This document shows, in pieces, positions 37,192 through 46,041 of a stretch of DNA of 64,000 nt. The DNA lies in contig NZ_JACHIP010000004.1 in assembly GCF_014203275.1 (NCBI RefSeq), positions 124,001 to 188,000 on the forward strand. Direction: 5' to 3'. Under the pieces are notes generated by a model. That model saw only the letters and a program-made list of their open reading frames with translations, had not been told where the DNA came from and searched no databases. A program made the translations under genes and the position numbers. The DNA is from Granulicella aggregans (GTDB taxonomy: Bacteria; Acidobacteriota; Terriglobia; Terriglobales; Acidobacteriaceae). Within the stretch, counting starts at the first letter, position 1. Every line of letters begins with the position of its first letter.

Positions 37192-37197
37192 AGAGGG

Positions 37198-39570
37198 ATG
37201 AAGATCCTGCAGTCCTCTACCGTTCTGGTTTGCACACGTCGTCTTTGCCTGGCCGCTATCCTGCTTGAGCTGGCATGGTGTCCGCAGTTCGTCAGTTCGC
37301 AGACCGCCACGGTGCCGCAGGACCGGCTTGCGGAGGTGAATCCGTTCATCGGCACAGGTCCTGAAGGCCACACCTTTCCGGGCGCGACGCTTCCTTTTGG
37401 GATGGTTCAGCTCTCGCCCGACACGCAGATTCGGGCCTTCAAACAGAGCTACAAATGGGCGTCGGGGTATCGCTACGAGGACTCGACGATACTGGGCTTC
37501 TCGCATACTCACTTCTCTGGCAGCGGGCACTCTGATCTGGGCGACTTTCTCGTCCAGCCGATCTCCGGCGAGGTGCGGCTTGAGCCGGGCGATGTGGAGA
37601 AGCCACTCTCCGGATATGGCTCGCGCTTCAGCCACAAGCAGGAGCACGCCGAGCCGGGTTACTACTCCGTCGACCTGCAGGACTACGGTGTTCATGCCGA
37701 GCTTACGGCGACTGCGCGCGTTGGAGTTCATCGCTATAGCTTCCCGTCGGGGAAGCCCGAGCATCTTCTGATGGACTTGCGGTCGTCGATCTATAACTAC
37801 GCCGGCAAGGTTTTGTGGTCTCGGCTCCGTATCCGTGAAGACGGAACCGTGACTGGAATGCGTGAGACCCGGGGATGGGCACCGGGCAGGCAGCTCTACT
37901 TTGCCATGCGCTTCTCGCAGCCTTTGATGCGGCACAGTCTGTACGATCGCGAGCCGCTCGCGGTGGAGTACAAGGGCTTCAAGACTCCGGGGACGACGCC
38001 CGAGGACACGCAGGCGATGGAAGGGCGCGGGTTGGTTGCCGTATTCGACTTTACGCCTACGAGTTCACCGCTGATCGTCAAGGTCGCGTTGTCTTCGGTG
38101 AGCGAAGAGGGCGCTGTCGCCAACATGGATGCCGAGGTGCCAGGGTTTGACTTCGACGCTGTTCATGCCGCCGCGAAGTCAACGTGGGCGTTGAAGCTGG
38201 GCGTTTTGGATATCTCCGCTGGCGAGGACGTTCGCAAGAATCTCTATACGGCGCTCTATCACGCGATGATGTCGCCGAATCTCAGCATGGATGTGGATGG
38301 CAGCTATCGCGGGCCGGATAACCAGGTCCACCGTGCCAAGGGCTTCCACTTTGTATCGAATCTGAGCCTATGGGATACCTATCGTGCGGAGCAGCCGCTG
38401 ATGACGCTGCTGGAGCCGCAGGAGCGCACCAGTGATCTTGTGAACTCGATGCTGGCTTCGCAAAACTACAGTCCCTTTGGCATCTTGCCCATCTGGCAGG
38501 AGCAGGGGATCGAGACATGGTGCATGATCGGCTATCACGCGGTGCCGGAGATTGCGGACGCCTATATGAAAGGCATTCGCGGCTTCGATGCGGACCTCGC
38601 GCTGAAGGCGATGGTGACCAGCGCAACCTATGCTCCGTATGGAAGCCTCGGCGACTATATGAAGCTTGGCTATGTTCCTGTGGATCATGACGACGAGGCC
38701 GCCTCGAAGACGATGGAGTATGCCTTCGATGACTGGACCATCTCGCGGATGGCGTCTGCGACGAAGAACAAGGAGGTAGCGGCTGAGTTCGGGCATCGCG
38801 CCGCAAACTGGCGGAACAACTTCAATGTGAAGGACGGCTTTGTGGAGCCGCGTCTTGCCAATGGAGAGTACCGGGTGCCGTTTGATCCAGCGAAGGCAGG
38901 GGCCGGGAGCGGCTTTACCGAAGGGAACGCGTGGCAGTACTCCTGGTATCAGCCGCAGGACGTGCAGGGTCTGATCAATCTGCTTGGAGGCAAGCAGAAG
39001 CTGGTGTCGAAGCTCGACGCCATGTTCGACGCGAAGATCGATACGAAGGACTATGCCGCAGTCGAGGACATCAGCGGCATGATCGGGCAGTATATCCATG
39101 GGAACGAACCTAGCCATCATCTGGCGTATTTGTACGACTATGCCGGTGAGCCGCTCCGTACGCAGGAGAGGCTGCGCAATATTGTGCAGACGCAGTACCG
39201 GCCTGCTCCTGACGGCCTTGTAGGAAATGACGATCTTGGCCAGATGTCCGCTTGGCTCATCTTTACCTCATTGGGCTTTTATCCGGTTGCACCGGGTTCA
39301 AACGAGTATGTGATTGGGCGGCCTTTTGTAGATGAAGCCACGATGCATCTTCCAAACGGGAAGAGCTTTCATGTAGTCGCTACGGGCATGAGCGATCAGA
39401 ATGCCTACGTCACGTCTCTCACGCTCAACGGCAAGCCTTTGACCCGAATGTACCTTCGTCACGAGGAGTTGATGGCTGGAGGCGAGTTGCGTTTCGTGAT
39501 GGGGCCGAAGGCAGAAGCGAAGTGGTCGCGAGAGCACCTGGAGCTGCCGTTTTCCATCTCGAAGCAGTGA
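37198..39570 (+). CDS. Glycoside hydrolase family 92 alpha-mannosidase, exported
   Basis: 790 residues with a signal peptide (LCLAAILLELAWCPQFVSSQ). Family 92 hallmarks occur in order: VNPFIGTGPEGHTFPGATLPFGM, GFSHTHFSGSG, YHAMMSPNL, SLWDTYRAEQPLM, the acidic IWQEQGIETWCMIGYH segment, GNEPSHHLAYLYDYAG and GNDDLGQMSAWLIFTSLGFYPV. These calcium-dependent enzymes remove alpha-linked mannose from N-glycans or mannans. This suggests use of fungal or plant mannose polymers. ATG 37198 gives a clean signal peptide; GTG 37177 would add seven residues. Confidence 0.95.
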   Translation: MKILQSSTVLVCTRRLCLAAILLELAWCPQFVSSQTATVPQDRLAEVNPFIGTGPEGHTFPGATLPFGMVQLSPDTQIRAFKQSYKWASGYRYEDSTILGFSHTHFSGSGHSDLGDFLVQPISGEVRLEPGDVEKPLSGYGSRFSHKQEHAEPGYYSVDLQDYGVHAELTATARVGVHRYSFPSGKPEHLLMDLRSSIYNYAGKVLWSRLRIREDGTVTGMRETRGWAPGRQLYFAMRFSQPLMRHSLYDREPLAVEYKGFKTPGTTPEDTQAMEGRGLVAVFDFTPTSSPLIVKVALSSVSEEGAVANMDAEVPGFDFDAVHAAAKSTWALKLGVLDISAGEDVRKNLYTALYHAMMSPNLSMDVDGSYRGPDNQVHRAKGFHFVSNLSLWDTYRAEQPLMTLLEPQERTSDLVNSMLASQNYSPFGILPIWQEQGIETWCMIGYHAVPEIADAYMKGIRGFDADLALKAMVTSATYAPYGSLGDYMKLGYVPVDHDDEAASKTMEYAFDDWTISRMASATKNKEVAAEFGHRAANWRNNFNVKDGFVEPRLANGEYRVPFDPAKAGAGSGFTEGNAWQYSWYQPQDVQGLINLLGGKQKLVSKLDAMFDAKIDTKDYAAVEDISGMIGQYIHGNEPSHHLAYLYDYAGEPLRTQERLRNIVQTQYRPAPDGLVGNDDLGQMSAWLIFTSLGFYPVAPGSNEYVIGRPFVDEATMHLPNGKSFHVVATGMSDQNAYVTSLTLNGKPLTRMYLRHEELMAGGELRFVMGPKAEAKWSREHLELPFSISKQ

Positions 39571-39783
39571 TGGCTGGCCTAAGTGTTTTCGGCAATCCAC
39601 TTCGCCTTTTTATGGTTCAAGAGTGTGGATGAAAGTTCAAGAATTCTGTTGGCGGGTAGATCGAAAACAGCCGTCTTGCGGAAGCGCGAGAGTCGAAAGT
39701 GTTATGCGCATGGCGAGGTCAGGTGATTACTAAAGAGTGTGGATATTTCTAGTCTCACGATAGACGTTGTTCGGACGAAATCG

Positions 39784-41757
39784 ATGAGGCAGATGCATTT
39801 GTATTCTCTTGAGCTGGGCGCCCGCATTCGGAAGATCGCCCTGGGACTCTTCCTTGGCATAGCTCTCGTCCAGGCGGGAGTTCCCGCAGCCTTTGCTCAA
39901 CCCTACCCGGACCTGACCACCGTGCGTCAGATACGTGATCTGTCTCCGGAACGGGCTGCGGCTGAGCGTCCCGTGCGACTACAAGGCGTTGTGACAGCGG
40001 TATCGGGCTGGAAATCATCCTTCTTCTTCCAGGACAATACCTCGGGAATCTCGGTGGATCGCCCTGACAGCAATCCAGAGCTTAAGGCGGGGCAGCTCGT
40101 GGAACTGGTCGGGGTGTCGGAGCAGGGCAAGTTCGCGCCGGTGGTGAAGGCGAGATCTGTGAAGGTGCTCGGCATGGGCACGATGCCGACGGCGAAACTG
40201 GCTGGATTGGGAGAACTTGCGGGAGGCGCGCTCGACAGCCAATGGGTCAAGATTCAAGGCGTCGTGCACCGAGCTGAGGTAAAGAAAGTCTGGGGTCGTG
40301 ACGTACTCGCCCTGGAGTTGGATATCGGCGGAAGTACGCTGGCCAACGTCCGCATCCGGGATTTTGCGAAAGATGGCTGGCAACATCTACCGGCGTCGAC
40401 GATCTCTTTGCGGGGCGTTTGTGGCACGGTGTTCAACGACAAGAGACAGTTCATCGCGTTGCGATTCTTCGTCCCCGCGCTCGACGAGATCAAGGTCCTG
40501 ACTCCTGGGCCAATGGACCTCTTCGACCGACCGCTTACCGAACTCAGCAAGATTGGCAGCTTTCGTCCCGGAGGGGGCGACTCCAATCTGATTCGGATTC
40601 GTGGCACTGTCACTTATCTGCAGGGCGATGGCAAGGTCTATCTGCAAAGCGGCTCCGAAGGCGTCCTAGTCCAGACAAACCACGAAGCTGCATTGACCGA
40701 GGGAGAGGGAGTCGAGGTCGTAGGTTATCCTCGCGACGGCGACTACTCGCCGTACCTTGAGGCAGCAGTCCTTCGCCCCATGAGCGCCGCCCGGCAGGTG
40801 GTGAATCCGCCATCGGTCAGGGCATCCGACTTTATTGTTGATCGCGATGGATTCCCTTCCTCTCCTTACGACTCTTCGCTTGTTCGCGTAAGCGGCTTCC
40901 TGCGGCAGGTGATTCACGGAAGCGACGATGAGGTCCTGTTTCTCCAGGATGGAACGACCGTATTCACCGCGAGGATGGCAAGCTCCGTGGCGAAGCGCCG
41001 CATCCCGGAGATTGGAAGTCTGATAGAAGTTACCGGCATATGCGGGACAAGGGTCGATAGCGCTCACGATCCTCGCGGCTTCCGTGTGCTTCTCCGTTCC
41101 GTATCGGACATAACTGTCTTGCGTGGCGCTCCGTGGTGGAGCGCAGAGCACGCCAAAGAGATTGTCATGATCATGGCGGTCGCGCTGGCAGTGATGTTTC
41201 TAGTGCTGGTTCTCTATCAGCGCGAGGCGACGTTGCGTCAACTGTCACTGAGCGATCCGCTCACCGGCGTCCACAATCGGAGAGGCTTTACGTTATTAGC
41301 CGAGCAGCAGTGGCAGTTGGTTTTGCGCAGGAAGACGTCACTTCTCGTCTTCTATATCGACCTGGACAAGTTCAAGGAGATCAATGACAGCCTTGGACAT
41401 AAACAAGGCGATATTGCTCTGCAAAGAGTGGCAAATATTCTGCGCAATTGTTTCCGGAAGTCGGACATCATCGGGCGCATGGGTGGCGACGAGTTCGCAG
41501 TCATGACGTGCGACGCTGCGGTTTCGTCGACGGTTGAGCTGGAACATCGGCTGCGGCAGCTGGTTGCCCAGAGCAACCGCGAGTTCGGCGGTGCATTTGA
41601 GCTTTCGCTGAGCATTGGCATCCTGCTCTGCGATTCGTCGATGAGCGGTTCAGGCGTTGAGGACCTGCTTGCCCATGCCGATGAGCTTATGTACGAACAG
41701 AAGATGGGCCGCCGGAGCCTCGCCGATGCACCGGCGCAGGCTGTCGTAGTCACGTAA
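39784..41757 (+). CDS. Membrane diguanylate cyclase (GGDEF) with large periplasmic region
   Basis: About 657 residues. A signal/anchor segment (KIALGLFLGIALVQAGVPAAFA) leads to about 400 periplasmic residues that look like repeated OB-fold units (VRLQGVVTAVSGWKSSFFFQD; VKIQGVVHRAEVKK; IRIRGTVTYLQGDGKVYLQS; VRVSGFLRQV). A transmembrane helix (IVMIMAVALAVMFLVLVLY) precedes the GGDEF domain. GGDEF is intact (RMGGDEFAVMT), DPLTGVHNRRG is present, and RKSD five residues before GGDEF is an RxxD product-inhibition site. It should make cyclic di-GMP under control of an envelope signal. ATG 39784 is preferred; GTG 39739 is possible. Confidence 0.88.
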   Translation: MRQMHLYSLELGARIRKIALGLFLGIALVQAGVPAAFAQPYPDLTTVRQIRDLSPERAAAERPVRLQGVVTAVSGWKSSFFFQDNTSGISVDRPDSNPELKAGQLVELVGVSEQGKFAPVVKARSVKVLGMGTMPTAKLAGLGELAGGALDSQWVKIQGVVHRAEVKKVWGRDVLALELDIGGSTLANVRIRDFAKDGWQHLPASTISLRGVCGTVFNDKRQFIALRFFVPALDEIKVLTPGPMDLFDRPLTELSKIGSFRPGGGDSNLIRIRGTVTYLQGDGKVYLQSGSEGVLVQTNHEAALTEGEGVEVVGYPRDGDYSPYLEAAVLRPMSAARQVVNPPSVRASDFIVDRDGFPSSPYDSSLVRVSGFLRQVIHGSDDEVLFLQDGTTVFTARMASSVAKRRIPEIGSLIEVTGICGTRVDSAHDPRGFRVLLRSVSDITVLRGAPWWSAEHAKEIVMIMAVALAVMFLVLVLYQREATLRQLSLSDPLTGVHNRRGFTLLAEQQWQLVLRRKTSLLVFYIDLDKFKEINDSLGHKQGDIALQRVANILRNCFRKSDIIGRMGGDEFAVMTCDAAVSSTVELEHRLRQLVAQSNREFGGAFELSLSIGILLCDSSMSGSGVEDLLAHADELMYEQKMGRRSLADAPAQAVVVT

Positions 41758-41788
41758 CGTCGCGCATGAGGATGGGATGGTGAGGCGG

Positions 41789-42979
41789 TCAGGCAGATTG
41801 GGCGGCGCTGACTGCGGAGGCCCATGCCCATTGGAAGTTGTAGCCGCCTAGCCAGCCGGTGACGTCGACGACTTCGCCGATGAAGTAGAGGCCGGGTAGT
41901 TTGCGGGATTGCATGGTTTTGGCGTCGAGTTCGCAGGTGTCGACGCCGCCAGCGGTGACTTCGGCCTTGGCGTAGCCTTCGGTGCCGGCGGGGCGGAGGG
42001 GCCAGGCGTGGAGGGTGGCTTCGAGGGATTCGAGGGCGGAGTTCGTCCATCGCTCGGGGGAGTTCAGGGCGACCCAGCGCTCGGCCATGCGTGCGGGGAG
42101 GATGGAGCGAAGGGCGTTGGTCGCGGCGGTGGTGTCGCGGCGGGCGGTGGGGGCTAGTAAATGCGAAAAGACCTGTTGGTTAGGTGCGAGGTCGAGTTGG
42201 ATGGGGTCGCCGGGGTTCCAGTAAGAGGAGATCTGCAGGATGGCTGGTCCGCTGAGGCCGCGATGGGTGATGAGCATCTTCTCGCGGAAGGTGGCGCGGG
42301 GTTTCTTTGTGGAGTCTGCCGCGATAACTTCGGCAGATAGGCCGGAGAGGTCGGCCCAGTTTTGTAGATCGTCTGTGGACAGAGTAAATGGGACGAGGCC
42401 GGGGCGTGTCGGGATGATGTTGAGGCCGAATTGGCGGGCGATCTCGTAGCCGAGGCCGGTTGCGCCCATCTTGGGGATGCTGAGTCCGCCGGTGGCGACG
42501 ACGAGGGAGTCGGAGGTGAAGAGGCCTCGTGAGGTGGCAACGGCGAAGTGCTGGGCTTCAGATTTTGTTACGGATTCGATGGTGGTGCCCGTGAGGATGC
42601 GGACGCCTGCTTCATTACACTCGCGTTCGAGCAGGGCGACGATCTCCTGTGCGGAGCGGTCGCAGAAGAGCTGGCCGAGGGTCTTCTCGTGGTAGCGGAT
42701 GTTGTGCTTTTCGACCAGCGCGATCATGTCTTCCGGGGTGAAGCGGGAGAGCGCGGACTTGGCGAAGTGCGGGTTTTCGGAGAGGAAGTTTTCGGGGCGG
42801 GTGTTGAGGTTGGTGAAGTTGCAGCGGCCTCCGCCGGAGATGAGGATCTTCTTGCCGGCGCGCTCGGCGTGGTCGAGCACGGCTACGGTGCGGCCTCGGC
42901 GGCCCGCCTCAAAGGCGCACATGAGGCCGGCGGCGCCTGCGCCGAGGATGAGGACGTCGAAGTGGGTGGAGGTGGGCAA
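41789..42979 (-). CDS. HI0933/YhiN-family flavoprotein (NAD(P)/FAD-dependent oxidoreductase)
   Basis: 396 residues. Opens with the dinucleotide fold VLILGAGAAGLMCAFEAGRRG, then family marks KKILISGGGRCNFTN and ATGGLSIPKMGATGLGYEIA, and closes GLYFIGEVVDVTGWLGGYNFQWAWASA, the HI0933 C-terminal FAD motif. Family members are flavin reductases of mostly unknown substrate (BaiN is one). The start is TTG 42979, giving MPTSTHFD; no ATG precedes the fold, and a TAAACT hexamer lies six bases upstream on its strand, as at the epimerase gene. Monocistronic. Confidence 0.9.
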   Translation of the reverse strand: MPTSTHFDVLILGAGAAGLMCAFEAGRRGRTVAVLDHAERAGKKILISGGGRCNFTNLNTRPENFLSENPHFAKSALSRFTPEDMIALVEKHNIRYHEKTLGQLFCDRSAQEIVALLERECNEAGVRILTGTTIESVTKSEAQHFAVATSRGLFTSDSLVVATGGLSIPKMGATGLGYEIARQFGLNIIPTRPGLVPFTLSTDDLQNWADLSGLSAEVIAADSTKKPRATFREKMLITHRGLSGPAILQISSYWNPGDPIQLDLAPNQQVFSHLLAPTARRDTTAATNALRSILPARMAERWVALNSPERWTNSALESLEATLHAWPLRPAGTEGYAKAEVTAGGVDTCELDAKTMQSRKLPGLYFIGEVVDVTGWLGGYNFQWAWASAVSAAQSA

Positions 42980-42985
42980 GTATTT

Positions 42986-42991
42986 AGTTTA
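42986..42991 (-). promoter_or_regulatory. -10-like hexamer TAAACT six bases before the flavoprotein TTG start
   Basis: Read on the minus strand, TAAACT-N6-TTG, matching the arrangement at 26454-26466. Confidence 0.35.
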
Positions 42992-43015
42992 TGGGGTGGC
43001 GACGGTTGTGGCGGA

Positions 43016-43054
43016 CCCACCCATGGCCAAAGGCGAGCCATGGGTGGGGCACCC
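43016..43054 (+). repeat. TGGGGCACCC palindromic repeat, copy 16
   Basis: Perfect arms CCCACCCATGGC / GCCATGGGTGGG, flank GTGGCGGA. It lies in the divergent region between the flavoprotein and methyltransferase genes. Confidence 0.8.
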
Positions 43055-43110
43055 GCGCCCCTCCGTTGGGTGAAAGGTCCGGGCGGTTGTTGCAATGTGT
43101 GCGGTGTCGG

Positions 43111-43154
43111 GGTCCTTCGACTGCGGCGCTGCGCGCCTTCGCTCAGGATGACGA
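43111..43154 (+). repeat. CCTTCG/GATGAC repeat (copy c)
   Basis: GGTCCTTCGACTGC...GCCTTCGCTCAGGATGACG with a short GCGGCGCTGCGCGC core; ends about 30 bases before the methyltransferase start. Flank GTGTGCGGTGTCGG is shared with copy d. Confidence 0.65.
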
Positions 43155-43184
43155 AGTGGGGGGCATGCGTGCGACGATAGAGGG

Positions 43185-44483
43185 ATGAAGAGTGAGTTGA
43201 AGGAACGGGCTCTGCGGGTGGGATTGCCGCGTGAGGCCGGCGCGGCGGCGAAGGTTTCGCGGCGGGCTGCGGATAGGCTGCGGGCGGGGCATCTTTGGGT
43301 GTATCGGTCGGATGTGGACGAGGTTTATCCAGCTGCGGGTGAGACTGGGATCGAGACCGGGGCGATTGTCTCGGTTCTGGATGGGCGTGGGTTTCCGCTG
43401 GGGTCGGCGATCTATAGCGATGCTTCGCAGATCGCGCTGAGGGTGGTGTCGGAGAAGACGGCGCTGACGCGGGCGGAGTATCTGGAGGATGTGCGCGAAC
43501 GCGTTGCGGCGGCGGTGGCGTTGCGGCGGGAGGTTGCGCCGGAGGCCTTCCATCTCAATGCAGATACGAGTGCGGATGATGCTTGCCGGTTGATCTTCAG
43601 CGAGGCGGATGGGCTGCCGGGGATCGTGGCGGATAAGTACAGCGGGCTGGTGGTGCTGCAGTTGCTGACGCAGGGGACGGCGCAGGATGACGTTCGCGAG
43701 GTGCTGCGGGATGTGCTGGCGGAGGAGCTTGAGTTAGAGACGATTGTGGAGCGGCCTGATGGGCGGGTGCGTGAGCTGGAGAAGTTGGAGCTGCCTCCGG
43801 CTGGGGCTTTGTTTGCGAAGAATGCGGAGGCTCCCGTGTTGGAGACCGTGTTCACGATCAATGGGATGAAGTTTCACTTTAATGCTGAGGCGGGGCAGAA
43901 GACTGGGGCGTTTCTGGATCAGCGGCTGAACTATGCTGCTGCGGCAAAATATGCGCGAGGGCGGGCGCTCGATGTGTGTACGTACCAGGGCGGGTTTGCG
44001 TTGCATATGGCGCAGGTGTGCGACGAGGTGACGGGGGTGGATGCGAGCCGGTCGGCGTTGCAGGTGGCGGATCGGAATCTGCAGCTGAATCCGCAGTTGA
44101 AGGCGACGGTCGAGTGGATTGAGGCGGACGCTTTTGAGCTGCTGCGGGAGTTCGAGGCGGCGGGGGAGAGGTTCGATACGATCGTGCTCGACCCACCGGC
44201 GTTTGCGAAGACGAAGCGCGCGGCTGAGGGAGCGATGCGTGGATATAAGGAGCTGAACCTGCGGGCGATGAAGATGCTGCGGCCGGGAGGGACGCTGGTG
44301 ACGTGTTCGTGCTCGCACCATGTGCCGCTGGCGGAGTTTGTGGAGGCCGTGGGGTCGGCGGCGAGTGATGCGAAGAGGCGGGTGCAGGTGATGGAGACGC
44401 GCGGGGCGGCACCGGATCATCCTTCGGTGATGACGCTGCCGGAGACGGACTATTTGAAGTGTCTGATTTGCCGGGTGGGATGA
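43185..44483 (+). CDS. rlmI: Class I SAM-dependent rRNA methyltransferase, RlmI-like
   Basis: 432 residues. An N-terminal PUA-like RNA-binding domain (about 20-95, RAGHLWVYRSDVDEV) precedes a C-terminal Rossmann methyltransferase. It has FLDQRLNYAAAA, the SAM loop DVCTYQGGFALHMA and the catalytic-region LDPPAFAKTKRA, then CSCSHHV. RlmI methylates a cytosine C5 of 23S rRNA in E. coli; the same target is inferred here. The second cysteine expected of m5C enzymes may be in SCSHH. ATG 43185 directly follows AGAGGG, too close for a normal ribosome-binding site. Confidence 0.88.
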   Translation: MKSELKERALRVGLPREAGAAAKVSRRAADRLRAGHLWVYRSDVDEVYPAAGETGIETGAIVSVLDGRGFPLGSAIYSDASQIALRVVSEKTALTRAEYLEDVRERVAAAVALRREVAPEAFHLNADTSADDACRLIFSEADGLPGIVADKYSGLVVLQLLTQGTAQDDVREVLRDVLAEELELETIVERPDGRVRELEKLELPPAGALFAKNAEAPVLETVFTINGMKFHFNAEAGQKTGAFLDQRLNYAAAAKYARGRALDVCTYQGGFALHMAQVCDEVTGVDASRSALQVADRNLQLNPQLKATVEWIEADAFELLREFEAAGERFDTIVLDPPAFAKTKRAAEGAMRGYKELNLRAMKMLRPGGTLVTCSCSHHVPLAEFVEAVGSAASDAKRRVQVMETRGAAPDHPSVMTLPETDYLKCLICRVG

Positions 44484-44498
44484 GTACTTTGTGATGCG

Positions 44499-44504
44499 TA
44501 GCAT
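44499..44504 (+). promoter_or_regulatory. -10 element TAGCAT with extended TG for the small membrane protein
   Basis: TGCGTAGCAT lies 17 bases before the ATG, leaving an 11-base leader that contains GAGG. Confidence 0.4.
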
Positions 44505-44521
44505 CTCTGATTGAGGTTGTG

Positions 44522-44830
44522 ATGGCTCGATGGCGTTACAGACATGCACTCTGGGGTTCGCTCATCGTCAATGCGATCATGGTCGCGGCAGGCTTGAGTG
44601 GTGTCCCAATACTCATCGGAATAAGTAACAAATTGGCATGGCCCGCGGGGATGCTCATTCGGAGTGTCGTAAAGTCGTCCGGCCATACCGTCAAATCGTT
44701 CCTTCTGGCCGCGACAGCCTCAATCGCTATCACCGTGCTGCTGTATGCCGTGATCTTTTGGCTGGCCGCATTCTTGTGGGCTTCATGCCGAGACCGAAAT
44801 CACTTGCATGTACAACGGCCCGGAGAGTGA
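44522..44830 (+). CDS. Small membrane protein, unknown
   Basis: 102 residues with two clear hydrophobic segments (HALWGSLIVNAIMVAAGLSGVPILI and FLLAATASIAITVLLYAVIFWLAAFLW). No motif is recognised. ATG 44522 has GAGG eight bases upstream; codon use is less GC-rich than its neighbours, suggesting a fast-evolving or acquired gene. Its TGA stop sits in the loop of the terminator hairpin at 44811-44846, so the last codons form one arm of the stem. Confidence 0.6.
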   Translation: MARWRYRHALWGSLIVNAIMVAAGLSGVPILIGISNKLAWPAGMLIRSVVKSSGHTVKSFLLAATASIAITVLLYAVIFWLAAFLWASCRDRNHLHVQRPGE

Positions 44831-44846
44831 TCTCCGGGCCGTTGTA
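44811..44846. terminator. Perfect 16-bp hairpin terminator between convergent genes
   Basis: Arms TACAACGGCCCGGAGA / TCTCCGGGCCGTTGTA, loop GTGA, then TTTGTACATG. The loop contains the stop codon of the small membrane protein gene. Confidence 0.85.
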
Positions 44847-44851
44847 TTTGT

Positions 44852-44876
44852 ACATGTAACTTTCTAAGTTACATGT
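44852..44876 (-). terminator. Hairpin overlapping the stop of the pseudo-receiver gene
   Basis: Perfect 11-bp arms ACATGTAACTT / AAGTTACATGT, loop TCT; it includes the TAA of the minus-strand gene. Confidence 0.6.
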
Positions 44877-46041
44877 TGTAGTTTGCTTCCTCTTCTTCGA
44901 CGATGCCGTAGCGGCGAAGGAGGTTGGGCAGGTTTTGGCTGAAGGCGGCGCGCGGCATGACCGAGTCGCATCCGGCTTCTACTGCCTTGGCCTTCAGATC
45001 GCCCTGGAGATGCGATAGGAAGCCGACGATCGAGGTACTCTTCTTGAACTTCGTCTTCAGCTTCGGGATGAGCGTCATCGGCTTGGCGCTGGCGTTGTTC
45101 AGGTCGAAGACGATGAGGGCGGGACGATCTGCCTCTTCGACTCCGGTGAGCTTCGCGAGCGATTCCTTGTCGTTCTTGACGAACTCGATCTTGACTCCGA
45201 GCTTGCGGGCGGTCTCCTGGATCTTGGCGACAAAGAAGAGGTCGTCGATGAAGAAGAAGATCTTGGTCTGCGCGTCTTCCGGGATCGGAATCGTGCGGCC
45301 TTGCGAGTAGTCGATGGGCTGGGAGTCGCCGTTGTAGCCGCCACCGCCGCCGCGGCTATGGCCGTTGCCGCGGGACTGGTGGTTGCCAAAGGAGGACTCG
45401 ATGGTCGATGGAGGTGTGTCGGCGAAGTTTCCGTTAACCACGCGATAGCTGTGGTCCATGGGGCCGACGAAGCTGCGAGGACCGCGCGACTGCTGCTTGC
45501 CGCCGCCACCGCTCTTGCGCCCCTTGAAGGCGTTGTTGCCGAACTGGTGGGTCTCGCCGTTGTTGCGCGCTCCGCCACCGTTATTGGAGTGGCCACCGCT
45601 GTGGCCGTTGCTGCTGCCGCTGGCCTGGTTGCCGGGATTCTCGGAACGGCCTTCGCGTGGGCGATCACGGTCGCGGAACTTCTTCTTCCAGCGCTTGGTG
45701 CCGTTCGCGTTTGTGCCGGCGCTCTGAACGTTCTGCTGACCGTTTTGCTGGCTGGAGGCCTGGGAGTTCTGCTGCCGCGACGGCTGTCCCTGGGGAGCAG
45801 CGGACTGAGGTGCCGAGACAGCGTCGCCGCTGCTGTCGCCACCCTGTGCCGCTCCGTTAAGGGCCACATCTTCGGGGCCCTTGCCTTTACGCTTGCGGCG
45901 ACGGCGACGGCTGCTCTTTGACTGTCCCATGCCGTGCTGTACATTCTGCCCGGCATCCTGCCCCGAATCGCCCTGGTGAGCGATCGGAGGTGGCTGATCC
46001 GAGTGCATCTGCACGTCGGATACGTTCTGATCTGAAGTCAT
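44869..46041 (-). CDS. Pseudo-receiver protein with long disordered RNA-binding-like N terminus
   Basis: 390 residues in two parts. Residues about 1-250 are low complexity (Gln, Asn, Ser, Gly, Arg) with a basic patch SRRRRRKRKGKG and RGG/GGG stretches, so probably disordered and able to bind nucleic acid. Residues about 260-385 resemble a CheY-like receiver: FFIDDLFF keeps the acidic pair and IVFDLNN a possible phospho-Asp, but the invariant Lys-Pro is replaced (SVMPRAAF). The output may be phosphorylation independent. ATG with AGGAAG upstream. No kinase is adjacent. The function is unknown; a role in RNA-protein condensates is speculation. Confidence 0.75.
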   Translation of the reverse strand: MTSDQNVSDVQMHSDQPPPIAHQGDSGQDAGQNVQHGMGQSKSSRRRRRKRKGKGPEDVALNGAAQGGDSSGDAVSAPQSAAPQGQPSRQQNSQASSQQNGQQNVQSAGTNANGTKRWKKKFRDRDRPREGRSENPGNQASGSSNGHSGGHSNNGGGARNNGETHQFGNNAFKGRKSGGGGKQQSRGPRSFVGPMDHSYRVVNGNFADTPPSTIESSFGNHQSRGNGHSRGGGGGYNGDSQPIDYSQGRTIPIPEDAQTKIFFFIDDLFFVAKIQETARKLGVKIEFVKNDKESLAKLTGVEEADRPALIVFDLNNASAKPMTLIPKLKTKFKKSTSIVGFLSHLQGDLKAKAVEAGCDSVMPRAAFSQNLPNLLRRYGIVEEEEANYNM

